Source: 2-02-FULL-38-15 sp964645555 (GTDB lineage Bacteria > Patescibacteriota > Microgenomatia > Daviesbacterales > UBA10151). Taken from it: a stretch of DNA of 29,905 bases. A program made the translations under genes and the position numbers. The notes below the pieces were generated by a model, which saw only the letters and a list, made by a program, of their open reading frames with translations, had not been told where the DNA came from and ran no database searches. Location of the stretch: NCBI GenBank assembly GCA_964645555.1, contig CAZYBP010000007.1, positions 1-29,905 of the forward strand, given 5' to 3'. This document shows positions 15,973 to 23,272 of this stretch, one piece after another. Numbering within the stretch: position 1 is the first letter of the stretch; every line of letters starts with the position of its first letter.

Positions 15973-15998
15973 TATTTCAGTATGACTTAATTGAAATA
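15973..15998. repeat. Short inverted repeat in divergent intergenic region
   Basis: TATTTCA (15973-15979) and TGAAATA (15992-15998) are perfect 7-bp arms around 12 bases, in the 176 bases between the divergent phosphoribosyltransferase and HPF genes. It could be an operator. At this length in AT-rich DNA, chance is a real alternative. Confidence 0.3.
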
Positions 15999-16102
15999 AA
16001 ACAGGATATGAAAAAGGTAAGCTTTCGGTAAAATAACTTTCTATCTTCTTACCAAATTCAGTGGCATTTTTAATCCTTAGGATCTAGAGTGAACATAATC
16101 CT

Positions 16103-16516
16103 ATGATTTTTAAACTGACTACTAAAAATTGCCAGGTTTCTGAAAGATTGGTGGAATATATCCACAAGCATGTAGCAAAACTTGACCAAAGTTTGCCGGG
16201 TATAGAAAGTGATTTAGTGGTACTCAGGCTACTTGTGCGTAAAAATATTGATAAGTATCATCCACCTAGGAATCATCCCCATTTGCACAGATCATATGCT
16301 GATTTGAAGTCTGCTCTTGCTTTTTTTGAAGGTTCAATTACCTTTCGCCTGAATAAAAATAGGCTTTATGTGCATTTTAAAGGACAAACAATGGAGGAAT
16401 GTATTGATGTAGGTTTTAAGCGTATTTTTAAAGAATTGGAAAAGTATAAAGATTTGCATTTTCCTTCTGGAAGTGAGTATCCGGATCATTCTTCTATCCG
16501 CGGGAGGGAGTTGTGA
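16103..16516 (+). CDS. HPF/RaiA-like ribosome-associated factor
   Basis: The protein has 137 residues and matches the ribosome hibernation factor domain (sigma-54 modulation / S30AE). It begins with the family's beta-strand MIFKLTTKNCQVSERLVEYI, followed by HVAKLDQSLPGIESDLVVLRL. A middle strand reads FEGSITFRLNKNRLYVHFKG, and the C-terminal helix TMEECIDVGFKRIFKELEKY is typical. The family binds the 30S decoding region and silences or dimerises ribosomes in stress. The protein lacks the long C-terminal dimerisation domain of HPF-long. Its TGA overlaps the next ATG, linking it to the eRF1-like gene. Confidence 0.75.
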   Translation: MIFKLTTKNCQVSERLVEYIHKHVAKLDQSLPGIESDLVVLRLLVRKNIDKYHPPRNHPHLHRSYADLKSALAFFEGSITFRLNKNRLYVHFKGQTMEECIDVGFKRIFKELEKYKDLHFPSGSEYPDHSSIRGREL

Positions 16517-17325
16517 TGGATGAAACTCAGATCTTGGATAAGCTAAGGAAGCCTCAGGATTCTAAGTCCCCGATTTTATCGGTCTACTTAGGCACAGAAG
16601 AGAAAAGAGTGCCGTATCCGACCTATTTTTTGTCTCAATTACACTCGTTGGTTAATAAAAGTTTAACTGAAGATGAACAAAAAATTTGGCAAAAATATAT
16701 TAATAAGATAGAAGACTATTTACATGAGTCTTTTGACAGAAGTAACAACCGCAGTTTAGTTTTTTTTGCCGGTGATAATCTATGGGAAGTTTTAGACTTT
16801 GAATTTTTTCTATCGCCTTTAGTTATTATCTCAAATTCACTATATCTTAAACCTATTGAGGAAGGTTTGAAGGATCACCAGAGGTATTTAGTTTTGCTGG
16901 TAGATCGGAAAAAGGCCAAGTTTTTCACTGTTTACTTGGGAGAAATAGCAGAACAGAAAGAAGTCTTTAATGGGGATGTGCCTCAGAGAGTTAAAGCTAA
17001 AACTATTAATTGGGGTAGGTATGATAAAATCCCACGGCATATTGAAGATCATTTGGATAAGCACTTAAAGCAAATTTCCCAAACTGCTTATGATTTTGCT
17101 ATAGATAAAAATATTCATTTTATTATTCTAGGAGGCAACCAAGAGATTATTCCTAAAATAAGAAAACACCTACATTACCCATTAAATAAAATGGTTTTAG
17201 GAGAATTTGTTACCCAGCTGAATATTCCTTTAAATGAGGTTTTAATTCATAGTAAAAAAATAGCCACTAAAATCAATCAAAGACTGGCAGGGGCAAAAAG
17301 AGAAACTAGACAAATGATCAGATAG
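16516..17325 (+). CDS. baeRF family (bacterial eRF1-like / Vms1-like) protein
   Basis: The protein has 269 residues from the ATG at 16516, which overlaps the upstream TGA and is preceded by GGGAGGGAG. An in-frame GTG at 16513 is the alternative. An N-terminal region with SPILSVYLGT is followed by a central strand-rich stretch, and HQRYLVLLVDRKKAKFFTVYLG (about 120-141) is the hallmark of baeRF proteins, where a VDRxxARxF strand opens the eRF1-like domain. HIEDHLDKHLKQISQTAYDF and FIILGGNQEII complete it. The family is related to eRF1/Pelota and Vms1, which act on the ribosomal peptidyl site. Its link to an HPF-like gene suggests a role in ribosome hibernation or rescue (inference). Confidence 0.7.
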   Translation: MDETQILDKLRKPQDSKSPILSVYLGTEEKRVPYPTYFLSQLHSLVNKSLTEDEQKIWQKYINKIEDYLHESFDRSNNRSLVFFAGDNLWEVLDFEFFLSPLVIISNSLYLKPIEEGLKDHQRYLVLLVDRKKAKFFTVYLGEIAEQKEVFNGDVPQRVKAKTINWGRYDKIPRHIEDHLDKHLKQISQTAYDFAIDKNIHFIILGGNQEIIPKIRKHLHYPLNKMVLGEFVTQLNIPLNEVLIHSKKIATKINQRLAGAKRETRQMIR

Positions 17326-17330
17326 GAGGT
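17324..17330 (+). promoter_or_regulatory. Shine-Dalgarno deciding the cupin start
   Basis: AGGAGGT just after the upstream stop overlaps the first in-frame GTG (17329) and lies seven bases before the next GTG (17338). The true start is therefore 17338. Confidence 0.8.
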
Positions 17331-17337
17331 GAGATAT

Positions 17338-17709
17338 GTGTTAGGTTTTATCAAAGATATTGAAAGCCAAGCTGAAAACAATACAAATTTTAGGCAAGTT
17401 TTAGAAACAGGTAAATATACCCAGGTAGTAATTATGAGTATTCCAGTTGGTGGAGAAATTGGGGAAGAAACTCATACTGAAACTGACCAGGTACTGTTGT
17501 GTATAGAAGGTGAAGGAAAAGCCATTTTAAACGATGAAGAAATGAAATTCGAGGAAGATGATTTAGTATTAGTCAGAGCTGGTACTAAACATAATTTTAT
17601 CAATACAGGTATGGAGGATATGAAAATTTTAACAACTTACTCACCGCCACACCATCCGGACGCAACAATTCATAAAACTAAGCAGGAAGCAGACCAGGCA
17701 GGTTACTGA
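17338..17709 (+). CDS. Small cupin-fold protein
   Basis: A single-domain cupin of 123 residues. Motif 1 is SIPVGGEIGEETHTETDQVLLCIEGEG (about 34-60, metal-type Glu and His positions). Motif 2 is LVLVRAGTKHNFINTG, with the third ligand His. This pattern fits small metal-binding cupins of the mannose-6-phosphate-isomerase-like group whose substrates are unknown. The start is set by the Shine-Dalgarno at 17324. It follows the baeRF gene by 12 bases in the same operon. The stop overlaps the convergent orphan gene by seven bases. Confidence 0.78.
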   Translation: MLGFIKDIESQAENNTNFRQVLETGKYTQVVIMSIPVGGEIGEETHTETDQVLLCIEGEGKAILNDEEMKFEEDDLVLVRAGTKHNFINTGMEDMKILTTYSPPHHPDATIHKTKQEADQAGY

Positions 17710-18311
17710 TGAGGATGTAACGAGGGATAAAGTAACACCCAAACTCCAACTTCTGGGTCTCCTTCTTCGCGGCTTAATATATCAACTCTCAATCCATCCT
17801 CCTCATAGGGTCCAATAAGAGGAGTGTAATTCTCCGAACTGACTCTATCCGGGAAGACCCGTGTTCGGACCCTGGCACTGGGATATAAATATTTTCCTGC
17901 CTCAAGCAATTTGGCCCCCCTTATTCTTAAATGTTGGAGTATGACTCTTTCATAATCAGTGATTCTGTCGATCCCCCCATCTACATAAACTAATCCCAAC
18001 TTGTCTCGAAGTTGTCTTACATATGTTCTGGCTACTTCATCTTGCTGAGCTAAAGGTAAGTTAGCGCTATCTGGTACAAATAGGGATCGCTCAAAAGCCA
18101 GTTCATTTGGGTGAGTTGGTCTTTCTCTTGTCCTCAATCTCAGTTCTTTGTCTAAATTTGGATTAATTATAAATTTCAAACCATCTTCTGCAAAATCCTG
18201 ATGAGTTTGACTGAAAGAAAATGGATAAACTAATAAATCATGATGAATTATTTTGATTTTATCTGACGGTACAAATAACCCCCTTTGCAAATAATATTCT
18301 GCCTCAGGCAT
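17703..18311 (-). CDS. Orphan soluble protein, unknown
   Basis: I do not recognise this 202-residue protein. It has no signal or membrane segment. It is rich in Arg, Pro, Leu and Asp, and uses G/C-ending codons more than its neighbours. Segments such as DGGIDRITDYERVILQHLRI and LIGPYEEDGLRVDILS look well folded. The repeated LFVPSD / LFVPDS pieces (about 12-17 and 75-80) suggest a small internal duplication. It stands alone between convergent and divergent neighbours. The composition would fit horizontal acquisition, but that is inference. Confidence 0.6.
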   Translation of the reverse strand: MPEAEYYLQRGLFVPSDKIKIIHHDLLVYPFSFSQTHQDFAEDGLKFIINPNLDKELRLRTRERPTHPNELAFERSLFVPDSANLPLAQQDEVARTYVRQLRDKLGLVYVDGGIDRITDYERVILQHLRIRGAKLLEAGKYLYPSARVRTRVFPDRVSSENYTPLIGPYEEDGLRVDILSREEGDPEVGVWVLLYPSLHPHQ

Positions 18312-18438
18312 AAGACTAATCTTAGAATAATGGATATAAAATCTAGTTATAGACAGAAAATAAATGTGTAAGGATTTCTTGCTTTACTCTGTTATTTTTC
18401 TTACGGATTTTATATACTGGATATAGTATTGTTAATAT

Positions 18439-18873
18439 ATGTCTTCCAGGAACTGGATAATACTTTTGATAATCACTTTAATCTTAGGTGCAGGTTATTT
18501 CTACATTCAGTCTTTGCAAAATAAACCAATTTCCAGCCCTCAGCCTACTACAGCAGTTACTTCCTCACCGCAAGAAGCAACTTCTTCTCCAGATCAAACT
18601 CAAAAGAATACAATAACAGTTACAGCTAATGGTTTTTCTCCATCTGAGATTATAGTTAAGGTAGGAGATACAGTAACTTGGGTGAACTCGGATAGCGAAC
18701 AGCATCAAGTTAATTCTTCTCCACATCCAACACACACAGATTATCAGCCTTTAAATACCGTAGGTCTAATTGGGGCCGGAGAAAGCAAATCATTAACATT
18801 CCCAACAGCCGGTACTTATAAGTATCACGATCATCTAAATCCTCAACTAACAGGAACAGTTACTGTAGAATAA
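18439..18873 (+). CDS. Anchored cupredoxin-like protein lacking the Cys ligand
   Basis: The protein has 144 residues. Residues 5-23 form a membrane anchor or uncleaved signal. A Ser/Thr/Pro/Gln-rich linker follows to about residue 55, then a cupredoxin domain: ITVTANGFSPSEIIVKVGDTVTWVNSD, EQHQVNS (first His ligand), and GTYKYHDHLNPQLTGTVTV at the end. In type 1 copper proteins the last loop carries Cys-x-x-His. Here the Cys position is Asp and no Cys is present in the domain. Blue copper is unlikely; a type 2 copper site or a copper-binding role is possible. A TATAGT box at 18422-18427 lies 11 bases before the ATG. Confidence 0.8.
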   Translation: MSSRNWIILLIITLILGAGYFYIQSLQNKPISSPQPTTAVTSSPQEATSSPDQTQKNTITVTANGFSPSEIIVKVGDTVTWVNSDSEQHQVNSSPHPTHTDYQPLNTVGLIGAGESKSLTFPTAGTYKYHDHLNPQLTGTVTVE

Positions 18874-18949
18874 TTTACTATTTCTGTTACAGAATTCTGA
18901 TATTGATCTCACCTCAATTTGATGAAATAGGTTTAGTATGTTTAAAAGT

Positions 18950-18958
18950 AAGGAGGTG
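18950..18958 (+). promoter_or_regulatory. Strong Shine-Dalgarno for DUF4242 gene
   Basis: AAGGAGGTG ends five bases before the ATG at 18964. It is a full anti-SD match and one of the few at a gene that seems to start its own unit. Confidence 0.8.
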
Positions 18959-18963
18959 GGGGC

Positions 18964-19212
18964 ATGGCTCTATTTCTAGGAGTACACAAATTGTCTCAAG
19001 AAATGTCTGCTGAAGATGTGGAGGCGGGGTTTGAGAAATACAAACAAAGTGCCAGAGAAGCAGGTTTAACACCTATTTCTGCAGTTTACAGTATGGAAAA
19101 AGAGTTTGCTTATTGCCAAACGATTGCAAATTCTGCTCAACAAGTACGCGAGGCGCACGAAAAAGTAGAAATTCCTTTGGAAGATGTTGTGGAGGTTCAG
19201 AAACTAGACTAA
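18964..19212 (+). CDS. DUF4242 (SCO4226-like) small protein
   Basis: An 82-residue ferredoxin-like-fold protein. It starts MALFLGVHKLSQEMSAEDV, with the pattern SAVYSMEKEFAYCQTIANSA, VREAHEKVEIPLEDVVEV that defines DUF4242. A SCO4226-type member is known as a nickel-binding protein, but the metal role is not general to the family. Conserved His (VREAHE) and Cys (AYCQ) residues are present. Convergent with the DUF167 gene, 21 bases away. Confidence 0.78.
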   Translation: MALFLGVHKLSQEMSAEDVEAGFEKYKQSAREAGLTPISAVYSMEKEFAYCQTIANSAQQVREAHEKVEIPLEDVVEVQKLD

Positions 19213-19233
19213 TTCATCCAATTTGGATTCGTC

Positions 19234-19458
19234 CTACTTTGTAATTAATTCAAAAAGTTTATATTTGGATTTGCTGCCATTTAGTAACTTAACTGTAGAT
19301 TTACTAACTTTAAAATAATCTGCTAAAGCGACAATTGTTGCCTTGTTAGCTTTTCCTTCCAGAGGGGGTTGATTGACGTAAACATGTAAATTATCTAATA
19401 AATCCTTTTCTATCCTTTCCCTTTTTGCATTAGGGTGGACTATAACTGAAACCTTCAT
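19234..19458 (-). CDS. DUF167 (YggU-like) protein
   Basis: A protein of 74 residues. VIVHPNAKRERIEK, LHVYVNQPPLEGKANKATIVALADYFKVSKSTVKLLNGSKSKYKLF is the whole DUF167 domain, with the family's PPxEGKAN core intact. The family is small, widespread and of unknown function. The ATG at 19458 is the only reasonable start. It lies alone between a convergent DUF4242 gene and a divergent phosphoribosyltransferase gene. Confidence 0.85.
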   Translation of the reverse strand: MKVSVIVHPNAKRERIEKDLLDNLHVYVNQPPLEGKANKATIVALADYFKVSKSTVKLLNGSKSKYKLFELITK

Positions 19459-19547
19459 AATTTAATATTACAACTTTCTTGCATACCTATTTTCTAATAC
19501 TTATTCAGTTTTAATCAGAAAAGGTTAGTATGGTAAATTAATCTCAT

Positions 19548-20201
19548 ATGGTTTTTGAAAGCAGACAAGAAGCCGGTAAAAAATTAGCTACCAAACTAAT
19601 AAAATTTCGTGAGGATAATCCCTTTGTGCTTGCTCTTCCAAGAGGAGGAGTCCCAATCGGGTTTGAGGTGGCAGATGTTTTGCATGCGCCTTTAGATGTA
19701 ATTATTGTTCGAAAAATTGGTTTATCTTCTAATCCAGAATTTGGTATTGGAGCTATTGCAGAAGGTGGAGTTAAAGTTTTAGATCAAACTAGTATTGAAG
19801 TTTTAGGTATAGATGAGACGGAATTAGAAGATACAATTAAACTGGAAGAGGAAGAATTAAGTAAAAGAGTTAAAACTTATCATGGAAATGATAAACTGCC
19901 AAACTTAACTGGTAAAACTGCTATTTTAGTTGATGATGGTATGGCTACAGGGATTACTGCTAAAGCTGCCATAGAAGCTGTGAGAAAACTGAATCCCAAA
20001 AAAATTATTTTAGCTTCACCTGTTTGTGCAATAGACACAGCTGAAAGTTTAAAAAGTAAAATAGATGAGGTTATTTGTTTGGCTACTCCTTTTGAGTTTA
20101 TGGCAGTAGGTTCTTGGTATAAAAACTTTGAACAGCTTTCAGATGAAGAAAATGTTAATTTACTTAAAAAATCCAAAAGATCAAATAAATTAGTATCCTA
20201 A
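19548..20201 (+). CDS. Phosphoribosyltransferase-domain protein (copy 2)
   Basis: The protein has 217 residues and is a close structural relative of the gene at 15270. Both begin FxxRxxAGKKL and share ALPRGGV, LDVIIVRKIGLSSNPEFGIGAIAEGG and the PRPP loop AILVDDGMATGITAKAA, ending with a short charged tail. It stands alone, without the hydrolase partner of copy 1. The stop overlaps the convergent ferredoxin reductase gene by 12 bases. Base specificity is unknown. Confidence 0.82.
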   Translation: MVFESRQEAGKKLATKLIKFREDNPFVLALPRGGVPIGFEVADVLHAPLDVIIVRKIGLSSNPEFGIGAIAEGGVKVLDQTSIEVLGIDETELEDTIKLEEEELSKRVKTYHGNDKLPNLTGKTAILVDDGMATGITAKAAIEAVRKLNPKKIILASPVCAIDTAESLKSKIDEVICLATPFEFMAVGSWYKNFEQLSDEENVNLLKKSKRSNKLVS

Positions 20202-20906
20202 AAATTGTTCGGTTTTAATATTGTCTTCACTTATTTTTGCATCCATTAAAATTTGTCTCATGGAGGCAACCATACCAGGAGGACCCGAAAGATAATAAAT
20301 AGGAATAGTTAAATTATTAATATACTCTTGCAGCATACTTTTACTGATATGTCCACTCTCACCCTGCCAATTGTTGGGTTTAACTTGTGTCATCACAGGA
20401 ATAAAAATAAAGTGAGGATTTTGTTTGGCAAAAAATTCTAGCTCCGAAGTAAAAACTGCATCTTGAGCTGTTTTATTTGAGTAAAAAAGGATTAATTTAT
20501 GAGGAAGTTTATCTTTTGTGGCTTGGGCAATGATACTTCTAACGGGAGTAATACCAATTCCACCAGTTAAAAATACAACTGGGGTAACATCTGAACTGGG
20601 TAAAACAAACTTTCCGCGGGGAGCATCTAACATGACTTGACTGTTAATAGGTAGTTGTTTCAAAACTCTTTTGAAAGCTGTATCTCTCATCCGAGAAGCT
20701 ATCATTAAATTTTTTTCATATGGTGCAGAAGCTAAAGAAAATGATCTTAAATTACCTTCCTGATCTGTTTGAGGTGGATTGATAAGAGTAAAATCACCAG
20801 ATTGGCCGGCAATAAATTCAAAACCTGCTGGCTTTTCAAAATAAAAAGCCATTGTATTTTTAGCAATCTCCTCTTTATTAACAAGTTTTACATTGTATAT
20901 TGGCAT
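20190..20906 (-). CDS. Stand-alone ferredoxin-NAD(P) reductase-type flavoprotein
   Basis: The protein has 238 residues. The FAD-binding beta barrel has RSFSLASAP (about 75-83) and SRMRDTAFKRVLK. The nucleotide domain has VVFLTGGIGITPVRSIIAQA, LILFYSNKTAQDAVF and a C-terminal YYLSGPPGMVASM. The closing FLGY resembles the end of the reductase half of the RnfD-like fusion at 10279, and both share the SNKTAQD motif. They are probably paralogues. It likely passes electrons between NAD(P)H and a ferredoxin or other one-electron carrier in the cytoplasm. Confidence 0.85.
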   Translation of the reverse strand: MPIYNVKLVNKEEIAKNTMAFYFEKPAGFEFIAGQSGDFTLINPPQTDQEGNLRSFSLASAPYEKNLMIASRMRDTAFKRVLKQLPINSQVMLDAPRGKFVLPSSDVTPVVFLTGGIGITPVRSIIAQATKDKLPHKLILFYSNKTAQDAVFTSELEFFAKQNPHFIFIPVMTQVKPNNWQGESGHISKSMLQEYINNLTIPIYYLSGPPGMVASMRQILMDAKISEDNIKTEQFLGY

Positions 20907-21100
20907 AGAAATTAAACGATTGTGATACCTATAAGTTTTTTCTACACTCAGTATAATTTGTAAGTTACAGTCTGATTTAAGAATTAGATGATAATTTTGT
21001 AAGAGGAGAAAATATTATCTATGGCTCATTTTTTATTACTTATTTAATACTTGCCCATCATTGGTTTTTAAGTTACCTTATGTATTCTAAGCTATTATAG

Positions 21101-21268
21101 ATGAATAATAGCTCGCTTTTTAAAAAATATGCCTACCTTTGGATAACCCTCCTCTTTTTTCTAATATCTTTAATAGGGCATTGGGTTGCAGCTTGGTTTA
21201 GTTATATAGATGAGCAAAAAAGTCATAATCAGCCAATTGAAATAAATCAATATACTATTCAAAAGTGA
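21101..21268 (+). CDS. Small membrane protein (DUF6766-like N-terminal part)
   Basis: The protein has 55 residues: one hydrophobic helix (about 11-32) followed by WFSYIDEQKSHNQPIEI. The arrangement LxxxSLIGHWxxxWFxYxxEQxxHxQP resembles the N-terminal portion of DUF6766 membrane proteins, which continue with a second helix that is absent here. It may be a naturally short form or a truncation. A TATTAT lies too close to the ATG to be its promoter. The next small gene starts 13 bases after its stop behind its own -10 box. Confidence 0.5.
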   Translation: MNNSSLFKKYAYLWITLLFFLISLIGHWVAAWFSYIDEQKSHNQPIEINQYTIQK

Positions 21269-21274
21269 TATTAT
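21266..21274 (+). promoter_or_regulatory. Extended -10 promoter of small membrane protein
   Basis: TGA-TATTAT, whose TGA doubles as the previous gene's stop, ends seven bases before the ATG at 21282. This predicts a leaderless transcript. Confidence 0.55.
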
Positions 21275-21281
21275 CAAAATA

Positions 21282-21452
21282 ATGAAAAATAATGCAGGTG
21301 GTGGAGCAATATATGGTATTGGAATAATTGGAGCCTTAGTTTATTTTATCCAACATGCTACAAGTTTTGTTGATGGGGTAGTAGGTATAGTATACGCTCT
21401 TTTCTGGCCAGCTGTTTTAGTATATAAAGCCCTTGAACTCCTAAAGTTATAA
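21282..21452 (+). CDS. Small glycine-rich membrane protein
   Basis: The protein has 56 residues: MKNNAGGGAIYGIGIIGALV, then a YFIQHATSFVDGVVGIVYAL stretch and FWPAVLVYKALELLKL. Two hydrophobic segments could form a hairpin, with YFIQHATSF between them. Short proteins of this look (GxxYGxGxIGALVYFIQHAT ... WPAxLVY) recur in uncultured bacteria as unknown genes. No catalytic motif. The promoter placement and the good frame make it a real gene. Confidence 0.6.
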   Translation: MKNNAGGGAIYGIGIIGALVYFIQHATSFVDGVVGIVYALFWPAVLVYKALELLKL

Positions 21453-21489
21453 CTCAAATTCCTAAAAGTTCTAAAATTTGTCTGAGGAT

Positions 21490-22806
21490 TTATTGATTAA
21501 TTATCTTTCCGTTTCCCTTTTCCACCTTTTGACCTCCAACTTTAGTATTAATTAAAGTAATCTTGCCACTATCTTCTGTTATCACATCACCTTCCACCTT
21601 AGAATTTATTACAGTCATTTGGACATCATCTTTTGCTCGCAAAAATTGGGCAGTGCTATTTTCAATAATAATTTTTGCTTGTGAGTTGCTGAAAGCATTG
21701 TCCGCAAGCTCTGAATTTTTTATTATTAAAGTGTTTTTTGCACCTACAATCGGACTCCATTTGTTAGTTGTAACATTAATCAAACGAAGGTAAGTATCTT
21801 TGAAATTCCAAGTTTGATCGGCATATTTTTTCACTTTTAAATCAGAAAGCTCAATGGTTTCATCTATAAACTTATACCCAAAAGAAAAGGTAACAGTTAA
21901 ATTTTCTGTATCACGGATAGTCACTTTATCTTCTTCAGTAACAGTGATACCCCAATTAGAAGCTGTGGAGTTTTTTAAAGTAAGTTTCATTTTTCCCGAA
22001 AGTTTATCGTTTTGATTGGGGAAGGTAAAAGTGCCAGTTGTTGTTTTAGGCAAATGTTCATCAATTACAGATCCGGGTAGAAAAACAAGCTCAATAAAGG
22101 TATCTTTTGAATTATCAATATCTGCTTGAGTATCATTGGCTAAGGTTCCTTTGAAGTTAGAATTTTTTGTACTGACTTTAGAAGTATCTGGAAAGTAGTG
22201 CCAGATACCTGACTGGCTTTGGTCAACATTTAATAAATTGAGGGAAGAGGAGTTATAAAAGTTCCAGTTAAGCCAGGGAGTGGATTTAATTTTAGAATCT
22301 TCCACTATCACTTGGGCATTGTCATAGGCGTTTAGCCAATACTTAAAGGAACTATCGCCTAAATGTTCAAAAAAAGAGTTACGGATGATAATTTTGGCAT
22401 TATCTTTTAAGGTAATATCATTTTTTTGGATGTAGTGAGTATCATTAATTTCTAAAACCTGATTACCTGTTAAAGTTATTGGTTTATCACTTATAATTTC
22501 TTTGGAATATGACTTAGTAGGGGAACTTTTAGGTTTGTAATACTCGGTCAAACAAGTTTTTGAGGCCTCTTTATCATTGTCATTTGCAGGCCTTTTTTTA
22601 CTTTGAAGTTCAGATAAAGCCTTTTTACCAATAATTTTACTAATACACTCCTGAACTTCTTTTGGACTTTCTGTAAAAGGATCAGCATTAGGGGGTAGTG
22701 GTCCTTTATTGGGTTTATAGAATAGAAAGCCTGCTGTTGTAGCTACAAGAAAAGCCACAATAACTAAAGCTATGATTGGGATAAAAATACCACGCTGGCT
22801 GGGCAT
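21490..22806 (-). CDS. Anchored beta-solenoid-like surface protein
   Basis: The protein has 438 residues. An N-terminal SQRGIFIPIIALVIVAFLV leader and membrane segment is followed by a Lys-rich spacer to about residue 110. The remainder is dominated by short repeating strands with Asn/Asp/Ser turns: IIRNSFFEHLG, VIVEDSKIKSTP, SLNLLNVDQSQ, VSTKNSNFKG, LTLKNSTAS, LIIKNSELAD, IIIENSTAQ, TVINSKVEG, TLINTKVGG. The ladder of [IV]xxxNSxx[KE] units, about 20 residues apart, suggests a right-handed beta-helix exposed outside the cell. Such folds bind or cut polysaccharides, but no catalytic signature is visible. Function is unknown; adhesin or surface fibre is one idea. Confidence 0.6.
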   Translation of the reverse strand: MPSQRGIFIPIIALVIVAFLVATTAGFLFYKPNKGPLPPNADPFTESPKEVQECISKIIGKKALSELQSKKRPANDNDKEASKTCLTEYYKPKSSPTKSYSKEIISDKPITLTGNQVLEINDTHYIQKNDITLKDNAKIIIRNSFFEHLGDSSFKYWLNAYDNAQVIVEDSKIKSTPWLNWNFYNSSSLNLLNVDQSQSGIWHYFPDTSKVSTKNSNFKGTLANDTQADIDNSKDTFIELVFLPGSVIDEHLPKTTTGTFTFPNQNDKLSGKMKLTLKNSTASNWGITVTEEDKVTIRDTENLTVTFSFGYKFIDETIELSDLKVKKYADQTWNFKDTYLRLINVTTNKWSPIVGAKNTLIIKNSELADNAFSNSQAKIIIENSTAQFLRAKDDVQMTVINSKVEGDVITEDSGKITLINTKVGGQKVEKGNGKIINQ

Positions 22807-22843
22807 TACTTAAACTGTATCATATTTTCTTTGAGTGTTTTAG

Positions 22844-22869
22844 TTGACTCACCACTATAGAAACTCCTA
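22844..22869 (+). repeat. Imperfect direct repeat, left copy
   Basis: TTGACTCACCACTATAG plus AAACTCCTA is matched by the copy at 23602-23628 (TTGACTCTCCACTATAA plus AAAGTTCCTA) with one length difference and a few substitutions. The copies bracket the toxin-antitoxin pair. Confidence 0.6.
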
Positions 22870-22906
22870 AAATTTGCACCTATTATGTTAATATCAGGTT
22901 AGCTAT

Positions 22907-23248
22907 ATGGATAAATGGCAAGTAGTATTCTATATTTCCCTTTCGGGCAATAACCCGGTACAAGATTTTTTAGATCAATATCCCGACATAGATGCCAAAG
23001 TAACTAGAATATTGTTTAACATAAAAGAATATGGCTTAAGTTCTGTCATACCACACACAAAAAAGTTAATTGGAACACCACTTTGGGAGATTAGAATTTT
23101 AGGACAAGATAGTGCAAGAATCTTTTATGTAACTAGGAAAGAAAAACGAATTCTGATTTTACATGCTTTTATTAAAAAGACTGAGAAAACTCCAATTAAA
23201 GAGATTAATGTTGCTCTAGATAGATTGAAAGAGGTTATTGACAAATGA
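22907..23248 (+). CDS. HigB/RelE-superfamily toxin (Gp49-like)
   Basis: The protein has 113 residues. It begins with the strand WQVVFYISLSGNNPVQDFL, then a helix pair, HTKKLIGTPLWEIRILGQDSARIFYVTRKEKRILILHAFIKKTEKTP and a final helix. The LWEIR...RIFY...LHAFxKKTxKTP core is the Gp49-like branch of the RelE/HigB superfamily, ribosome-dependent mRNA endonucleases. Arg and Lys residues in the core strands could form the active site. The antitoxin follows 24 bases later, the toxin-first order typical of HigBA. TGT-TAATAT (22886-22894) could be its -10. Confidence 0.82.
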   Translation: MDKWQVVFYISLSGNNPVQDFLDQYPDIDAKVTRILFNIKEYGLSSVIPHTKKLIGTPLWEIRILGQDSARIFYVTRKEKRILILHAFIKKTEKTPIKEINVALDRLKEVIDK

Positions 23249-23268
23249 TATCTTCTAAGATATCATTT
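23243..23268. promoter_or_regulatory. 26-bp perfect inverted repeat between toxin and antitoxin
   Basis: AAATGATATCTT (23243-23254), CT, AAGATATCATTT (23257-23268) give 12-bp perfect arms spanning the toxin TGA and ending four bases before the antitoxin ATG. It could be an operator for the HTH antitoxin, or an RNA hairpin that controls antitoxin translation. Its position inside the operon rather than ahead of it is unusual. Confidence 0.75.
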
Positions 23269-23272
23269 AACC

